Assembly: GCA_024699855.1 (NCBI GenBank)
Contig: JAMPIQ010000001.1
Coordinates: forward strand, 9,052,001 to 9,116,000
Direction: 5' to 3'
DNA: 64,000 bases
Source of the DNA: Aphelenchoides besseyi
Taxonomy: Eukaryota; Nematoda; Chromadorea; Rhabditida; Aphelenchoididae
A model generated the notes under the pieces. The model was not told the origin of the DNA. It ran no database searches and was given only the letters and a program-made list of their open reading frames with translations. The translations under genes and the position numbers were made by a program. Position 1 is the stretch's first letter. Each line of letters opens with the position of its first letter. Below are positions 33,180-43,970 of the stretch, one piece after another.

Positions 33180-35664
33180 GTGCACTGTCCAATTGTTCTG
33201 CTAACTTTTACTTTTTTAAGAATCATAAACATTTCAACTTCTTTGATCCTTAAGTTCACCGACGAGTTTGTTTGTTCAGAGTTTACTTTTCTAAAAGAAG
33301 GTTTATAGGAATAAACAGGGTGAAAGCAAGCAATCGTTACATTCCAAACAGATCGCAATAAATAAGAACAACGAATAATTGGATCGTTTTGTCGGATACG
33401 ATGAGACGAAGAATGAAATCGCGTTTATGAGACCAATCCACTAATCGCGACAGAAGCAATAATATCCGGCTGTAAATATGGAGGATTAGCTTGATCATTA
33501 CCAATGAGTATCTTCTAACATGTAATCCTTATGAGTAACTCCCGGGTTCAATTAGAAAAGCGCAAAATTGAAGTAAGTGAAACTAACCGTAAATTGCTCC
33601 AGGGATCCTGAAATTAAGCAAATAGAAACAACAATTTTAAATGTAAACTCACCATCCAAGCAGCGTGAGAAGGATCGAGATGCAAACGGCCATCCCGCAT
33701 GTTCCTAAAAACATTTTTTTCGTTTATTCATCATAAAGACGTCTCTTTTCCAATAGGTAAGAGATACGAACCGGATAACATACCTGAGTGCTAAAACGGA
33801 TATGGTTTAGATTATCCCCGCATCTTCCAAGCTTGTAACCAACACAAATCGATTCCTTTTAATAAACTGATTCTAAAACGTATAGGCACTAGGCTCAAAA
33901 AACCACTGCTCAAAAGGTTATGAGCATCAAGATCTCAAAAGTACCTACGATCCTATAGCTTCCAAACTCCCGCAAGAATATATAGTTTACTCAATGGGCC
34001 TTATCGAGCTGATCAATTTGTGTATGTACATTAATCAGAAAAATCCATTCTCAGGGCTGCTATAACCTTTTTCGCGATTTTGTTAGTGCCAAAAGTCAGT
34101 GAACAAAAATCTCGAAATTTTGAAAAGTGCTATAGAAGTGTTTTAGATAGTTACAAATTGTTTGCGTTAATTTTCTATGACAGAAAGTAGTTAGAAGCCA
34201 AAAAGTTGGAGAGGTTTTCGGGCCTAGTGTATTTACGTTTTAAAATCAGCTCGTCGAGAGGAGTTGATTGGTGTTGGTTACAAGCTTGAAGGGTGATAAA
34301 GAATGAAAAAAACGTTGCTAAGAAGACTGCGAGTGGCGGAAGTATAAAAATCTAAAACAGCAAATTCATGGCGTAAAACAAATGAACCAACCAAGATAAG
34401 TTCAATAATTCCATTTGCGTTAACCATCTTGTTCGATCGGATTCAAAAGTCGAGTTCTGCAATTAACCGGCGGTTGTAGTCGAAAGAAACTCGCACAAAA
34501 GTTCGCGAAGAAACGAACACGACTCGATTACTTCAACAGTCGGGTGTTGATCGTCTTTCCATGGACTAAACAAAACACTCAACTGCCCACCGAAAGAAAC
34601 GCGACGGACCGCTTTGTCGGTCGGATTGACGGCGTCCGACTGTGAGAGTTAGAGAACAGAGGGTCTCGCGCGGTTTCAAGGCCAAAAAGCGAACTCTCGA
34701 AAATGAGTCAAAGAAAATGTAACATCGCACAAATGTTTCAGCAACTTTCGAGCAAAACAAAGAGTCTCTTAATTTCCTTTAATTTTCTTCACTTTGTTTA
34801 TTGAAGAATGAAGAGAACACTCGGACGACACGTTCCACCACCACAAATCCAAAAAAGTGGCCACAAACGAGCGAACCGACTTTTGGTCCACGAGCCGAGA
34901 GCTTTTTGTTTCACAATTTAAAATTCCGCTTTCAACGTTCCTTCTACTTCCTGGTCGATTTCACAACACTTTCAGGCCTCACCGGTGACTCATCTATTTG
35001 TTATTCAAAAACATTCGCAATAGTTCTAACGACAAGACCACTACTTCTGTTCTTATCAATCGAACCATCGACTTCGACAATGCAAATCAACAAATGATTT
35101 TCAATACATTCAGATGTTTTTGTTGACGAATTAAAGCAATCTTACTGCTGTCAAAATTAACTTTTCGCAAAATCAGATCTCTTGTTCTAAAAGCAACAGA
35201 TTAAACCCACAAAAACTTCGTTCTCGATGGTCAATGTCCAATTGTATGACGTCTTCTCGGAGCTCTTCGTTCGAGATCATTCAACAGCCTAGGTTTCATC
35301 AGCCGAAAATCAGTCAAATCTTCAATTTATTTTGCCACCTTTATACTTGGTGGTACTCTCAATAAACAAATCTCTTACGTTAATGTAGAGTTCAATTTTA
35401 CTCATCGCCGATGCTTCGGTGTTCACGTAGGACGAGTCAAAGAAACACTCGTCATTTTGTGAATTTGAACCATAAATTACGGTCAAAAACTACGCTATTA
35501 GTAAATCAAACTTTTATTGGTATCAATTTTTGAGTTAGCAACAAACGTCCGCTAAGTGGTAAACTTTACAACTTCTACTTTTGTTCTTGCTATTCAAATC
35601 AATAAGGTTAATAAATAAGCTCCAGTACATTCAGATGTTGTTGTTTATGAGCTAAGGGCAATAT
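33180..35664. other. 2.5 kb non-coding region
   Basis: Begins with the SET gene's 3' UTR (AATAAA words at 33311-33316 and 33356-33361). Holds the inverted-repeat element described separately. A 14-nt word (tacattcagatgtt) occurs both near 35105 and near 35627, each just after similar AATCAA-rich sequence, so the 3' flank of the second OAC gene may be partly duplicated. Open frames at about 34.8-35.1 kb show no features of a protein. Confidence 0.4.
33790..34320. mobile_element. Degenerate inverted-repeat (MITE/foldback-like) element
   Basis: A perfect 17-bp inverted repeat, aagcttgtaaccaacac at 33829-33845 and its complement at 34271-34287, lies inside longer imperfect arms. The left arm continues with similar words (ctgattctaaaacgta, cactaggc, tctatagc-like) that recur in reverse order on the right arm. 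Arms appear to extend about 100-150 nt each, with about 250 nt between. No open frame encodes a transposase. Target-site duplications could not be fixed. The best reading is a small non-autonomous DNA element. The alternative is two inverted copies of a short transcribed unit. Confidence 0.6.
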
Positions 35665-38572
35665 TTAGGTATCTACGCGTTGTAATTTTTTGAGCAAGTT
35701 TCGCCGTTGGTTTCCTGAGGTCTTCTCGCGAACTGGTGTCGGATGATCGACTATCCATTTGTCGTAAACACTACGCATATACTGCCCGACATGTAGAGAT
35801 CCATAAGCATTAACGTGGTTGATATCAAAGAAATACGAAAGTTTTCTTGTCGGCTCGACTGATTCACAAATCCCTTCGTCCTTACGACAGAAAACTTCTT
35901 CGAAGTCTACGAGCACACATTTCGAGCAGTTGACTTGAGCGATTCGTTTTTTGAGATTTTTGCGAACATGAGCTTCCAACTAAACTTCGTCTAAACATTA
36001 TGAAGTTGACAGAAACCGACCTCATAGTTTATTCGGAACATGTCCATCACATCTTCACCGTAGAGAATGCGCCGCTGCAAAACCGTCATGTGCGCAGTGA
36101 TTCCCGTTTCGAATTGAACTTGCGGTACCAACACAACTTCACGAGCCAGCGAAGATAAACGCGAATAAAGAGTTTGGAGTTCAATGAAATGTGGATCGTC
36201 AGTGATTTGAAGAACACTAATCGGTGGATCTGTGGGATACAAATAACCGTGAGCAACGATTATAACATCGATAGGGTGATGCCAAGCGGCCAAAATCGTG
36301 ATCAGATCATCTCGAAATTTTTTACAAGCCGCGTACTTGTCCTACGATTATCGAATATCAGAGGCAATGGCAAAAGATAACACACCGCCGTTAAATCCGC
36401 TTGTCTCTCTTCCAATCTTACGAAGAAACAACCACCAGCAGACAGCAATGTCATTGTTTTGTAAACTCCGTTGAAAAAGTGCTCGATTCCATAATAATAT
36501 GCCTAAAATCTGCAATGATAACCGTGAATGTTTGAAACCTGAGCATGACTGTTGCCAACAACAACAATGTTTTTTGTTCCTTTTCCCTGCAAATCAGCCT
36601 CAAATTCAACACTTCACGAAACGATCACCTGATCGACACAAGAAGCGGTGATGCCCTTTTTGTTGAGCATTGATCCAAAACCAATTCGATTCTTCAGATC
36701 GTAATATGTTGGAATCGATGTACGTCGTTGATCTCTGCATCGATAAAGATCCCAATTCAATTGCTGGAAGTTTTTGTTAAATGCCAACGAAGTTGATGTG
36801 CGGATTGGATTGGGTGAATCTCGAGTGTGCCAAACAGTCATCATTTCTGCATGTGTGTGCTGTGGATCTCGTAGTGGAAATGGAATTCGAGATAAAACGA
36901 GCTGAAATAAAAGCGTTTAATACAAATGCTAACCGTTCAGTTACCTGTTCATTACTTGCATTTGTTTTTAGATAGTGCATTGAAATGAAAATCATTGCGT
37001 ACAATCCAATTACAGTAATCGCCAGCGATCGAAAGCCGTTGATGTAAAAACTGACATGAGCATACGCCTTTTCAACTAAATAACCGACAACAACTGAAGC
37101 AACGATGAGAAGGGCAGCAACTATAATGTCGATATTACCCATACACTCTTACGATCAATTCAACCTGTAATTGTTGCATGTCGTCCATGGGCGTACATCG
37201 GAATGTCATAGTAACGGTGCCATTCAAATAAGGGCCAATGGACCATATAAATCTGAAGATCAATTGCCTACTAATATTGCGAATAAACTCTACGCTGTAA
37301 GATTGATCGCCAATCCAAACTAAAGATTGTTGAGTTAAAATCACATTTCCATCGGGTTTAGCGATAACACAAGCAGTAACACAAATCAAGGCCAAACGAT
37401 TGAGTTGTCGTTCAGGAATTAGTTGATTGATCATAAAGATAATGAGGAGAGCAGTAAGTGCGTTACTCGCCATTTGATCCGCAATTTTTGCAAATTTACG
37501 AAAAGGTCGGGAATCCCCAAAAATGTCGTCGTCGTTCTCCTCATAATTCGCTGATCCAAACCAATAGTTCGAATTCAAACAACCACTTTCTTTGGCGTAA
37601 TGAGCCCTAAATCAATGATGTACAGCCACCAATAATGAATTCGTACAAGAATCCAAACATAAACTGCCAAACGCGTGAAGACATCGACATCTAAACTTTC
37701 AAGTTCAACATCAAAGTTGCAACTCACGTGTTCGTCATTGCCTGTAGATGTCCATTGCTTCAGAAATGAAAACACCGCAATTCCAACAACAATCACAACA
37801 CGAGCACTCTGACGAAATAAGCCGAGAATTAAAAACAAAATTGGCACGAAACAATAAAACTGTAAGCTTCTGGTTTTTTTAGTTTAAAGCTAAACGTTTA
37901 CTTGGATCTCAGCTGATAACGACCACAAATGCCGAAAGAAATGATATCCACCCAAACTCTAAAGAACGATGTTTATTGTCCTTTAGAAACTGCAAACCTG
38001 CACGAAATAATCTTCATCCTAAAGTTCTGAACTCACTAGAATGCTTTCGTCAAACTCACATCAGCTGAAGGAATGTTCGCAGCGTAAGCTAACGGTCGAA
38101 TAGTTTCACCGTAAAGTGCTTTGTAATCAAGTGGATACATAAACACAACGATAGCAGCAAGCAATGTCGCGAGAATCACAGCCAAATAAACGGGAACAAT
38201 TCGTTTGATTCGACGATAATAGAAATCAACGATCTTCTTTCTATCCAACGGTGTTTGTCGAGACAACAACATGCACATTAGATAGCCAGATATAACAAAG
38301 AACCTAAACAACCAGTCACTTTCTTTTCTATATGTTACTCGACTCACACATCAACACCTAAATATCCCATTTCGAAGTAATCTTCTCGAATATGAAACAA
38401 CAAAACCGCAAAGATTGCCACTCCTCGAAGACCTTGAATTGCCGCAACATGTTTTTCTGAACACAATTCGCTATAAAACACATTTAATTGGCTCACTTTG
38501 ACTAGACATCGGTTGGCATTTAGCAACTATACCGTTAGGTTTGTTCAAATTGAGAACGCAAATCGAACCCAT
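35665..38572 (-). CDS. OAC-type acyltransferase 3 with SGNH domain (2)
   Basis: Paralogue of the gene at 9.2-12.2 kb, with the same domain order. The first in-frame ATG is 38572 (MGSICVLNLNKPNGIVAKC). A 40-nt intron (GTGAGC..TTCAG) joins it to HVAAIQGLRGVAIFAVLLFH. Next come VISGYLMCMLLSR, YYRRIKRIVPVYLAVILATL and FMYPLDYKALYG. The LWSLSAEIQ segment and further helices follow. In the SGNH half, the GNSHA serine block lies at about 36.54-36.56 kb, with DPPISVLQITDDPHF later. The last exon has KCVLVDFEEVFC and FDINHVNAYGSLHVGQYMRS, with a plausible catalytic Asp/His pair. It sits 243 nt downstream of the GST stop on the same strand, which suggests possible operon expression. Confidence 0.83.
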
Positions 38573-38815
38573 CAAACTTTGAGTGGCATTTAGACACGTT
38601 TGTCGTAACCATAAAATTGATCGATAGTTTGTCAATTGGTTTTCATTCAAAAATGCAAATCCGCTTATTCTGAACGTCCTATTATTCTCGTAGTACTCTT
38701 TCGAGCATGAGCTCAAGTGACTGTTTTGCTTGTCAATTTGGACATGCAGTTTATTTCACATTTGTGTAGAGATTACAATACGGATAAAAGATGATTGTCA
38801 TTTAAAACGTCTTTT

Positions 38816-39521
38816 TTACCAAACCGTGCGTGGACGACTTTCGACATAAGAACGAACTTGTGGTAAATTGAGAATATTTTTGTAGTAACGACGCAATTCG
38901 CCGGGAATCACTTCGGGAGCCAAGTTGTCGAGTGTGAGCAAGTAATCAGCCAGATAGAAGTCAGCCACGGACGGACGTTTGCCAACCAGATAACCGGTTC
39001 CGTTTTGTTGCAGACGTTGAACATAGATCTTGAAATACTTTTCCGTTACTGGACGAAGTGCAGTTTTGTAGAGTTCATTCTAAAACAAGTGTTTTATTGA
39101 AGAATATGCTCGATGAAGAGTTTACTTCGTTTCCAGGTTGCAATTTTGTTTTGGCCAAAAGCCAATCACGAATTTGTGCGTATTCAGATGCGTGTACTTG
39201 AAGCAACTCATCGACTTTTGCTTCTTGACATGCGCTTTCTCCGCCTAATCCGTAATGACGTCCAACATAGCGGAGTATGGTTGTGGTTTCCCCGAGTTGT
39301 TTGTCGCCAATTTGCAGAACTGGAACCGTTCCGTAGGGCATAGCTGAAGCAAAAAGGTGGTTGTCAGCGGACAACAAGAACCTACTTGGTTTGTATTTGG
39401 TTGACCATTGATCAAACGGAATACGGAAATCTTCGAATGGAACGTTTGCGTAGTGAAGTGCAAGACGAATTGCTTCGGCTTGATTTCGCGCAGGAAAATA
39501 GGAGAGTTTGTAGCTGGTCAT
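38816..39521 (-). CDS. Sigma-class glutathione S-transferase
   Basis: Cytosolic detoxification enzyme or prostaglandin-D-synthase-like GST. The ATG 39521 opens MTSYKLSYFPARNQAEAIRL, the N-terminal thioredoxin fold with the catalytic Tyr in the KLSYF context. After a short intron the GSH-binding loop reads YGTVPVLQIGDKQLGETTTI, then LRYVGRHYGLGG. The helical C-terminal domain has VHASEYAQIRDWLLAKTKL, then the last exon NELYKTALRPV...VGKRPSVADFYLADYLLTL, ending SRPRTVW at the TAA 38816-38818. About 205-210 residues, a normal sigma length. A TATA box precedes it. AATAAA is at 38750-38755, so transcription could end before the OAC gene. Confidence 0.9.
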
Positions 39522-39577
39522 TTCGATTGCAAAGAGCAATTAGCCAACTGACTCTTACATTATGAGTTGGTTCGTTC

Positions 39578-39585
39578 TTTTTATA
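39578..39585 (-). promoter_or_regulatory. TATA box (TATAAAAA) of the GST gene
   Basis: Minus-strand TATAAAAA, 57-64 nt before the GST ATG at 39521, matching the spacing at the secreted protease genes. Confidence 0.6.
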
Positions 39586-40073
39586 CCAACAGCTCGCAGA
39601 TATTTTCTGAAGTCTTTTTGTTGCACACACTCGGAACAAACGGAAACTCCAACTTCCACAAACCGATTCGTTCGCTCAAGTGTTTGTACTAGATGAGTCC
39701 ACGTGCTTTCTGAGTACTACAAACTACAAACATGCGGCGATAATACGCCGGCAAAGATCGTACATAGTCTGCGAGAAGACGTTGGAGGAACTTGATAATT
39801 TAAGCGCTGGTGTTTGGTTTGTTGGAGGACGACCAGTGCAGATTCTAAGCGTTTGTTAATCAAACAATCCGTGATTACAAATAGTAGAATGGGAAAAAGA
39901 ACTTGTTCGAATTATGAAACGCGAGTTCTTTTGTTCGAAAACGGTTCTTAAATTGTTGATAAATCCGAGTGTTTGTCTTTATTGAAGCGTTGTTACGAAA
40001 GTGAACAACAAAAAATATTGGTAAAGACACGAAGTAACTGGAAATAAGACAATGTTAACGGGAAATTAAGACA
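39586..40073. other. Intergenic, nothing seen
   Basis: Upstream of the GST gene and downstream of the broken His-Me gene. No coding frame recognised. Confidence 0.4.
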
Positions 40074-41129
40074 TCAAATTACAATTAAATGAGTGGAATC
40101 GATAGTAGTAGTTCGTGGGACGGTCAATGTGGACGGAGACAGACAGCGAGGGCTGTGTGGATAAAGGCCCGGGGTTCCGTTAATGCAGTACGTTCTGTCG
40201 AGGTTGGCGAAATAACTTTCGATATGCAAGTGATACGGATTTACGCATTTTGACTGGTTACAAAGATGAGATACTGATAAAGAGGTAGTTGCGTACTTTG
40301 GATCTCGATACATGAGTTCTTCTTTTGTTGTGGAAATCCGTACAGCGAAGGAATGAGTTCCAACACGTCACAAGTTTTTCTTCCTCGGTTGAGTACTTAT
40401 TCTTGGTTTTCGAAATTCTGAACGATAACCTTTTGTAAGTTAAACAATCAGGAGCAAACCATTAAGTTCCAATTGTCGTTGGTTCTTTGTCTTACAAAGT
40501 TCTTCGTCCGCTTCAATTTTTGCCTTAGCACGTTTATCATTCACTCTGCATTGTTCCATTACTCGCGCTTGTTCTGTTCAGCCGTTTCGCCATTCGGAAT
40601 GAAGTTAATTCGGTACAAATTCTTTGGTTTCGAAACGAGTCTAGTCGACGGGTTAAACAACACGGCATAAAGATCCTGCATGCTCTATAAGGAAAGAGAC
40701 TGCAGATAATGAGAGAAATCGAAACGTACGCATGGAATTTTGTCGTAATTCAATTCAACATAGTAGAGTTTTCCCAACAGAACTCGCATCATATTAATTG
40801 CAAGACTTTGTGTTTTGTAGGTTTCGAAAAAGTTGTCAATGCATCGTCGAGTCTAAACTCCAACCGTCGACGTTAAGATCTCGGTACAACTCTGTAAGCC
40901 CTTGGAAATACGCTTCGTTGTCGCGAAATCCTTGGTCGTGGTCAAATACTGTCGCAAATCTCGATCTATCGGTCGGCAGATCGTAGTGGACGTCAAAGAA
41001 GAAACGTTTTGTGACGCCTGAAGAGTTTGTTTAGTAAAAATAGTGTTAGTAACTTACCTCTTTATTGTCTTCGGTTTCGATAGCCGGTTGCTTTTGACCA
41101 CGAGCCTTCGACTGAGTTTCCGAATCCAT
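40074..41129 (-). pseudogene. Broken gene with His-Me/homing-nuclease zinc loop
   Basis: The C-terminal piece contains SVSHLCNQSKCVNPYHLHIE followed by an N..R..C spacing. That is the pattern of the zinc-binding loop of His-Me finger homing endonucleases (SHLC...CvNPxHL). Upstream minus-strand pieces read as protein but not in one frame. MDSETQSKARG (from the ATG 41129) has a perfect donor, yet the next protein-like piece (DVHYDLPTDRSRF) is in another phase. A further one-base shift occurs near 40850, before CIDNFFETYKTQ. Downstream, KPRISTQPRKKNL meets a TGA at 40368-40370 and RVGTHSFAVRIS follows in the same frame. I read this as a decaying copy of a multi-exon nuclease-like gene. Mis-assigned introns could explain some breaks, but probably not all. 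Confidence 0.55.
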
Positions 41130-41748
41130 TCAGTCCCTAAAAGCTACCAATTAATAAAACGAAATTCGACGTAGACAGCAGTCCTACGAACACGTTACGA
41201 CTGTCTGAGATTGAAATTTTACTACAATGAAGGTGTTTTCGTTTCGAAGCCAATCATTCCGTTGAACCCGAATATTCCATTTGCCGTTTTTGAATTTTGA
41301 TGATAAATTGGGTTTTTGGATTAAGATAAATGAGATCGAAAGGATGAAGTTGACAATAGAAATATCCACTACCTTTGAATCATTCCACGGCTGGGCATTG
41401 TTTCGATAGGGTCGACGATAAGTTGCAATGACAAAAATGCAATAGAAATGTCTTCTTGATAATAACTTCTGATATTGCTGTTAACACGTTTATTCGAAGT
41501 TGCATGTTGCTTATTGGTCTTCGACCGTTTTTGATTTTCAAAACTCCACGCATTAGACTCGGGAAATGAATAACGCAATCAATGCGTCTGTTCAAACAGA
41601 CCGAGGAGGATCCGTTCAAATGACAAACTCGTTGCTTGAAGTCAATGTTCGTCGACAGATACACTGCTAGCAGACGAAGAACGGACGTCTGATTGAAGAA
41701 TAAAACCAGCGATTTTAATCGAAACTGTTTATTGATTCCATTGACAAA
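41130..41748. other. Intergenic, divergent promoter side of protease 3
   Basis: Separates the broken His-Me gene from protease 3. An A/T-rich AATAAAA lies about 45 nt before the protease ATG and may act as a TATA element. Minus-strand frames at 41.37-41.66 kb lack supporting features. Confidence 0.4.
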
Positions 41749-43320
41749 ATGATCACTTCAATCAATCGTCTTAGTTTTCTGATTATGTTTTTCGGCTTTC
41801 TTCTCATGGTAACCGATGTTCTGAGCAAAGGTGCTTTTAAAATGAAACTAACGCGAAGGTTGAACGGAAGACCAGCAAGTGAGTTTGACGACCAATTGCC
41901 GTGAAGAGTTTGTTTTGTGGAAAATGGAAAACATTTCGTATTGCAAAGTTATGGTCAAGGCCTGAGTAATCAGGGAAACATCCAGTACCGAGGAATCATT
42001 AGTTTGGGTAGTCCCGGTCAATCTTTTAGTGTCGTAAGTATCAAACGTTTACGTTATCTATTACATTTCTTTCCAGGTCTTCGACACCGGGTCGAATATT
42101 CTTTGGTTGGTAACTGCCATTAAAATTGAATAAATAAACGTGATCTTTTATGGTGCCAAAAAAAGGATGTAAATCCTCGGGTCCATATGCTCGATCTTGT
42201 AAATCAGGTCACATGCTTTATGATCCCGATGCTTCAAGCACTTCTAAAGATCAGAATCAACCATTTGGTATTTCGTACGGAACTGGTGAAGCTAAAGGCG
42301 AATATTATTCCGACGTGTTTGCCGTAATACTAAAAACTAAACGTAATCGATAGTCAAGTTTTCAGTTTGGCGATCCAAATGGACCACAAATGAAATTGAA
42401 GAACCCAGTAGTATTCGGTGCTGGTACAGATCTCTCATTCACGGATGAGGTTGGTACTGAATCGGAAATCACCTAAGAAGCGTTTTAGGGAATCTTGGGA
42501 CTTCCGGCTTTTTCTAACTTAAATGAAATTGGAACGAGTGTGTTACATCAGGCGTTAGACGAGGGGTTGATGGACAAACCGTACTTTACGACACACATGA
42601 AATCGTGCTCAGGAAATTGCACAGATGGAGGACTCATTACGTTCGTTAAGTAAATTTCCGATTTTCATTTTTTAAAAAAACTGATAAACATAAAGCTTTG
42701 ATTAGCACTAAAACAGACAACTTAATGGCAATTGTAGGCGGTGAAGACAAAGAGAACTGTGGTCCAATCGAAGGATGGGCAACGTTGATTGCTGACTCTC
42801 AACACTGGAAGTTTACTGTTGATGCGTCTTCAATGGACGGAGCTGTTTTTCGTACACCGCAATCGGCAATCACGGATACAGGTAAACGTATTTAACGATT
42901 GAAAAACGAATGTTATTTCAGGTACATCGATTATAGTGGCACCTGAGAAAGTGGTGCGTGTATTCGCCGCGGTCCTCGGAGCTCAAGAATACGATGGCTC
43001 TTATTACGTTTCATGCAAAAAAAAGTTCGATTTCAAGCTGAAGATTGGTGGTAAAATTTTCACCATTCCATCAGAACAACTCCTTATGGATAACAAAGAC
43101 GGCTATTGCGAGTTGTTGTTGGTCAGTGGAGATTACGGCTTCTGGATCTTAGGAGGTAAGAAACTGTGGGATAGTCCAAATGACAACATAAACTTTAGAT
43201 CCGTTTATACGTGCATGTTAAGTCGATAGAAGCGAATACAAAGCTTGAACTGGTTGTTTTAGGTGTCAGGTGCACGATGCCAAAGAAATGAGAGTTGGAT
43301 TCGCCAGATCAAAACATTAG
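41749..43320 (+). CDS. Pepsin-like aspartyl protease (3)
   Basis: A1 aspartyl protease. The ATG 41749 starts a signal sequence (core FLIMFFGFLLMVTDVLS), then KLTRRLNGRPA. A 30-nt intron (41879-41908) joins ENGKHFVLQSYGQGLSN and the YRGIISLGSPGQSFSV block. The first motif is FDTGSNILW, followed by VPKKGCKSSGPYARSCKSG. Next are YGTGEAKGEYYSD, MKSCSGNCTDGGLIT-like and the second motif DTGTSIIVAP, split by an intron after ITDT. The C-terminal part has IPSEQLLMDNKDGYCELLL and WILG. The last exon should read CQVHDAKEMRVGFARSKH, as in the paralogues. Joining DPFIRA to it by visible splice sites leaves the phase one base short, so the end of the gene may be damaged. Confidence 0.83.
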
Positions 43321-43927
43321 ACTTTAAATCAAAACAACAAATCTTATCACCAACGCCGGTAATTCGTGTCCATAATAAAAGTTCAACAGCCAACTCATTC
43401 GTTTTGTCGAGCATTCGAAATCAGAAGTACGATCTTACTGTTAATATAACAAAATTGTAAGCGTATTTGCTGTAAATAACAATAAAAAATACATAATCCA
43501 TCGATTATTGAAGTTTTGGTGTGAAACAAAGTGGTCATTCAATCAGTCAGTGTATGTAATTGTCGGCACAAAGAAGCAGCTTTCAAACAAATAGTGTTGG
43601 AATAACCTCAAAATGAAGAAGATCGTGGGCTACCAATGAATCAGCATTAGACTATTTTAACAGAATCGATTGTTTGTAAGATACTGAACAAACAAAACGT
43701 TATGCACAGCGATAGAGACTTGTGTCAACTCACATAAATGACCCCAGAATTTACTGTTAAACCTTCAAGCAAAAGCAACGTCATCAGATTATGACCGTTA
43801 GAATCCCCTTGTTCAAACACAATCAAAACAGATTTTGCTGGATTAATTGAGTTTTAGCAAATAGAAACGGATTTTTTGTTTGAACATCTTTCTCTCGTCA
43901 CGGCACACGTTTCCGTTTTGATCCACT
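43321..43927. other. Intergenic between proteases 3 and 4
   Basis: 3' UTR of protease 3, with an AATAAA-type word near 43480-43490, and the upstream region of protease 4. No gene seen. Confidence 0.4.
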
Positions 43928-43934
43928 TATATAT
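43928..43934 (+). promoter_or_regulatory. TATA box (TATATAT) of protease 4
   Basis: TATATAT lies 37-43 nt before the ATG at 43971. Its position argues against the upstream in-frame ATG at 43938, which would lie at or before the transcription start. Confidence 0.6.
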
Positions 43935-43970
43935 TGGATGATTGTTGATGTTTCTCTTACTCAATTGAAA

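Noticed and set aside
33540..33600. tRNA-like fragment (gggttcaatt)
   Set aside because: No acceptor stem or anticodon arm could be formed around it.
34801..35097. Plus-strand frame of 98 codons
   Set aside because: Low-complexity start, no domain, no splice support; sits in an intergenic region.
38573..38716. N-terminal extension of the second OAC gene to 38716
   Set aside because: Its first codon is TTG, not ATG; the first in-frame ATG is at 38572.
40368..40370. TGA as a selenocysteine codon in the His-Me gene
   Set aside because: The gene also shows frame breaks elsewhere, and no SECIS-like element was recognised; nonsense mutation is simpler.
43938..43970. Upstream ATG (MIVDVSLTQLK) for protease 4
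   Set aside because: The TATA box at 43928-43934 would put transcription start after this ATG, and the signal peptide begins at 43971.
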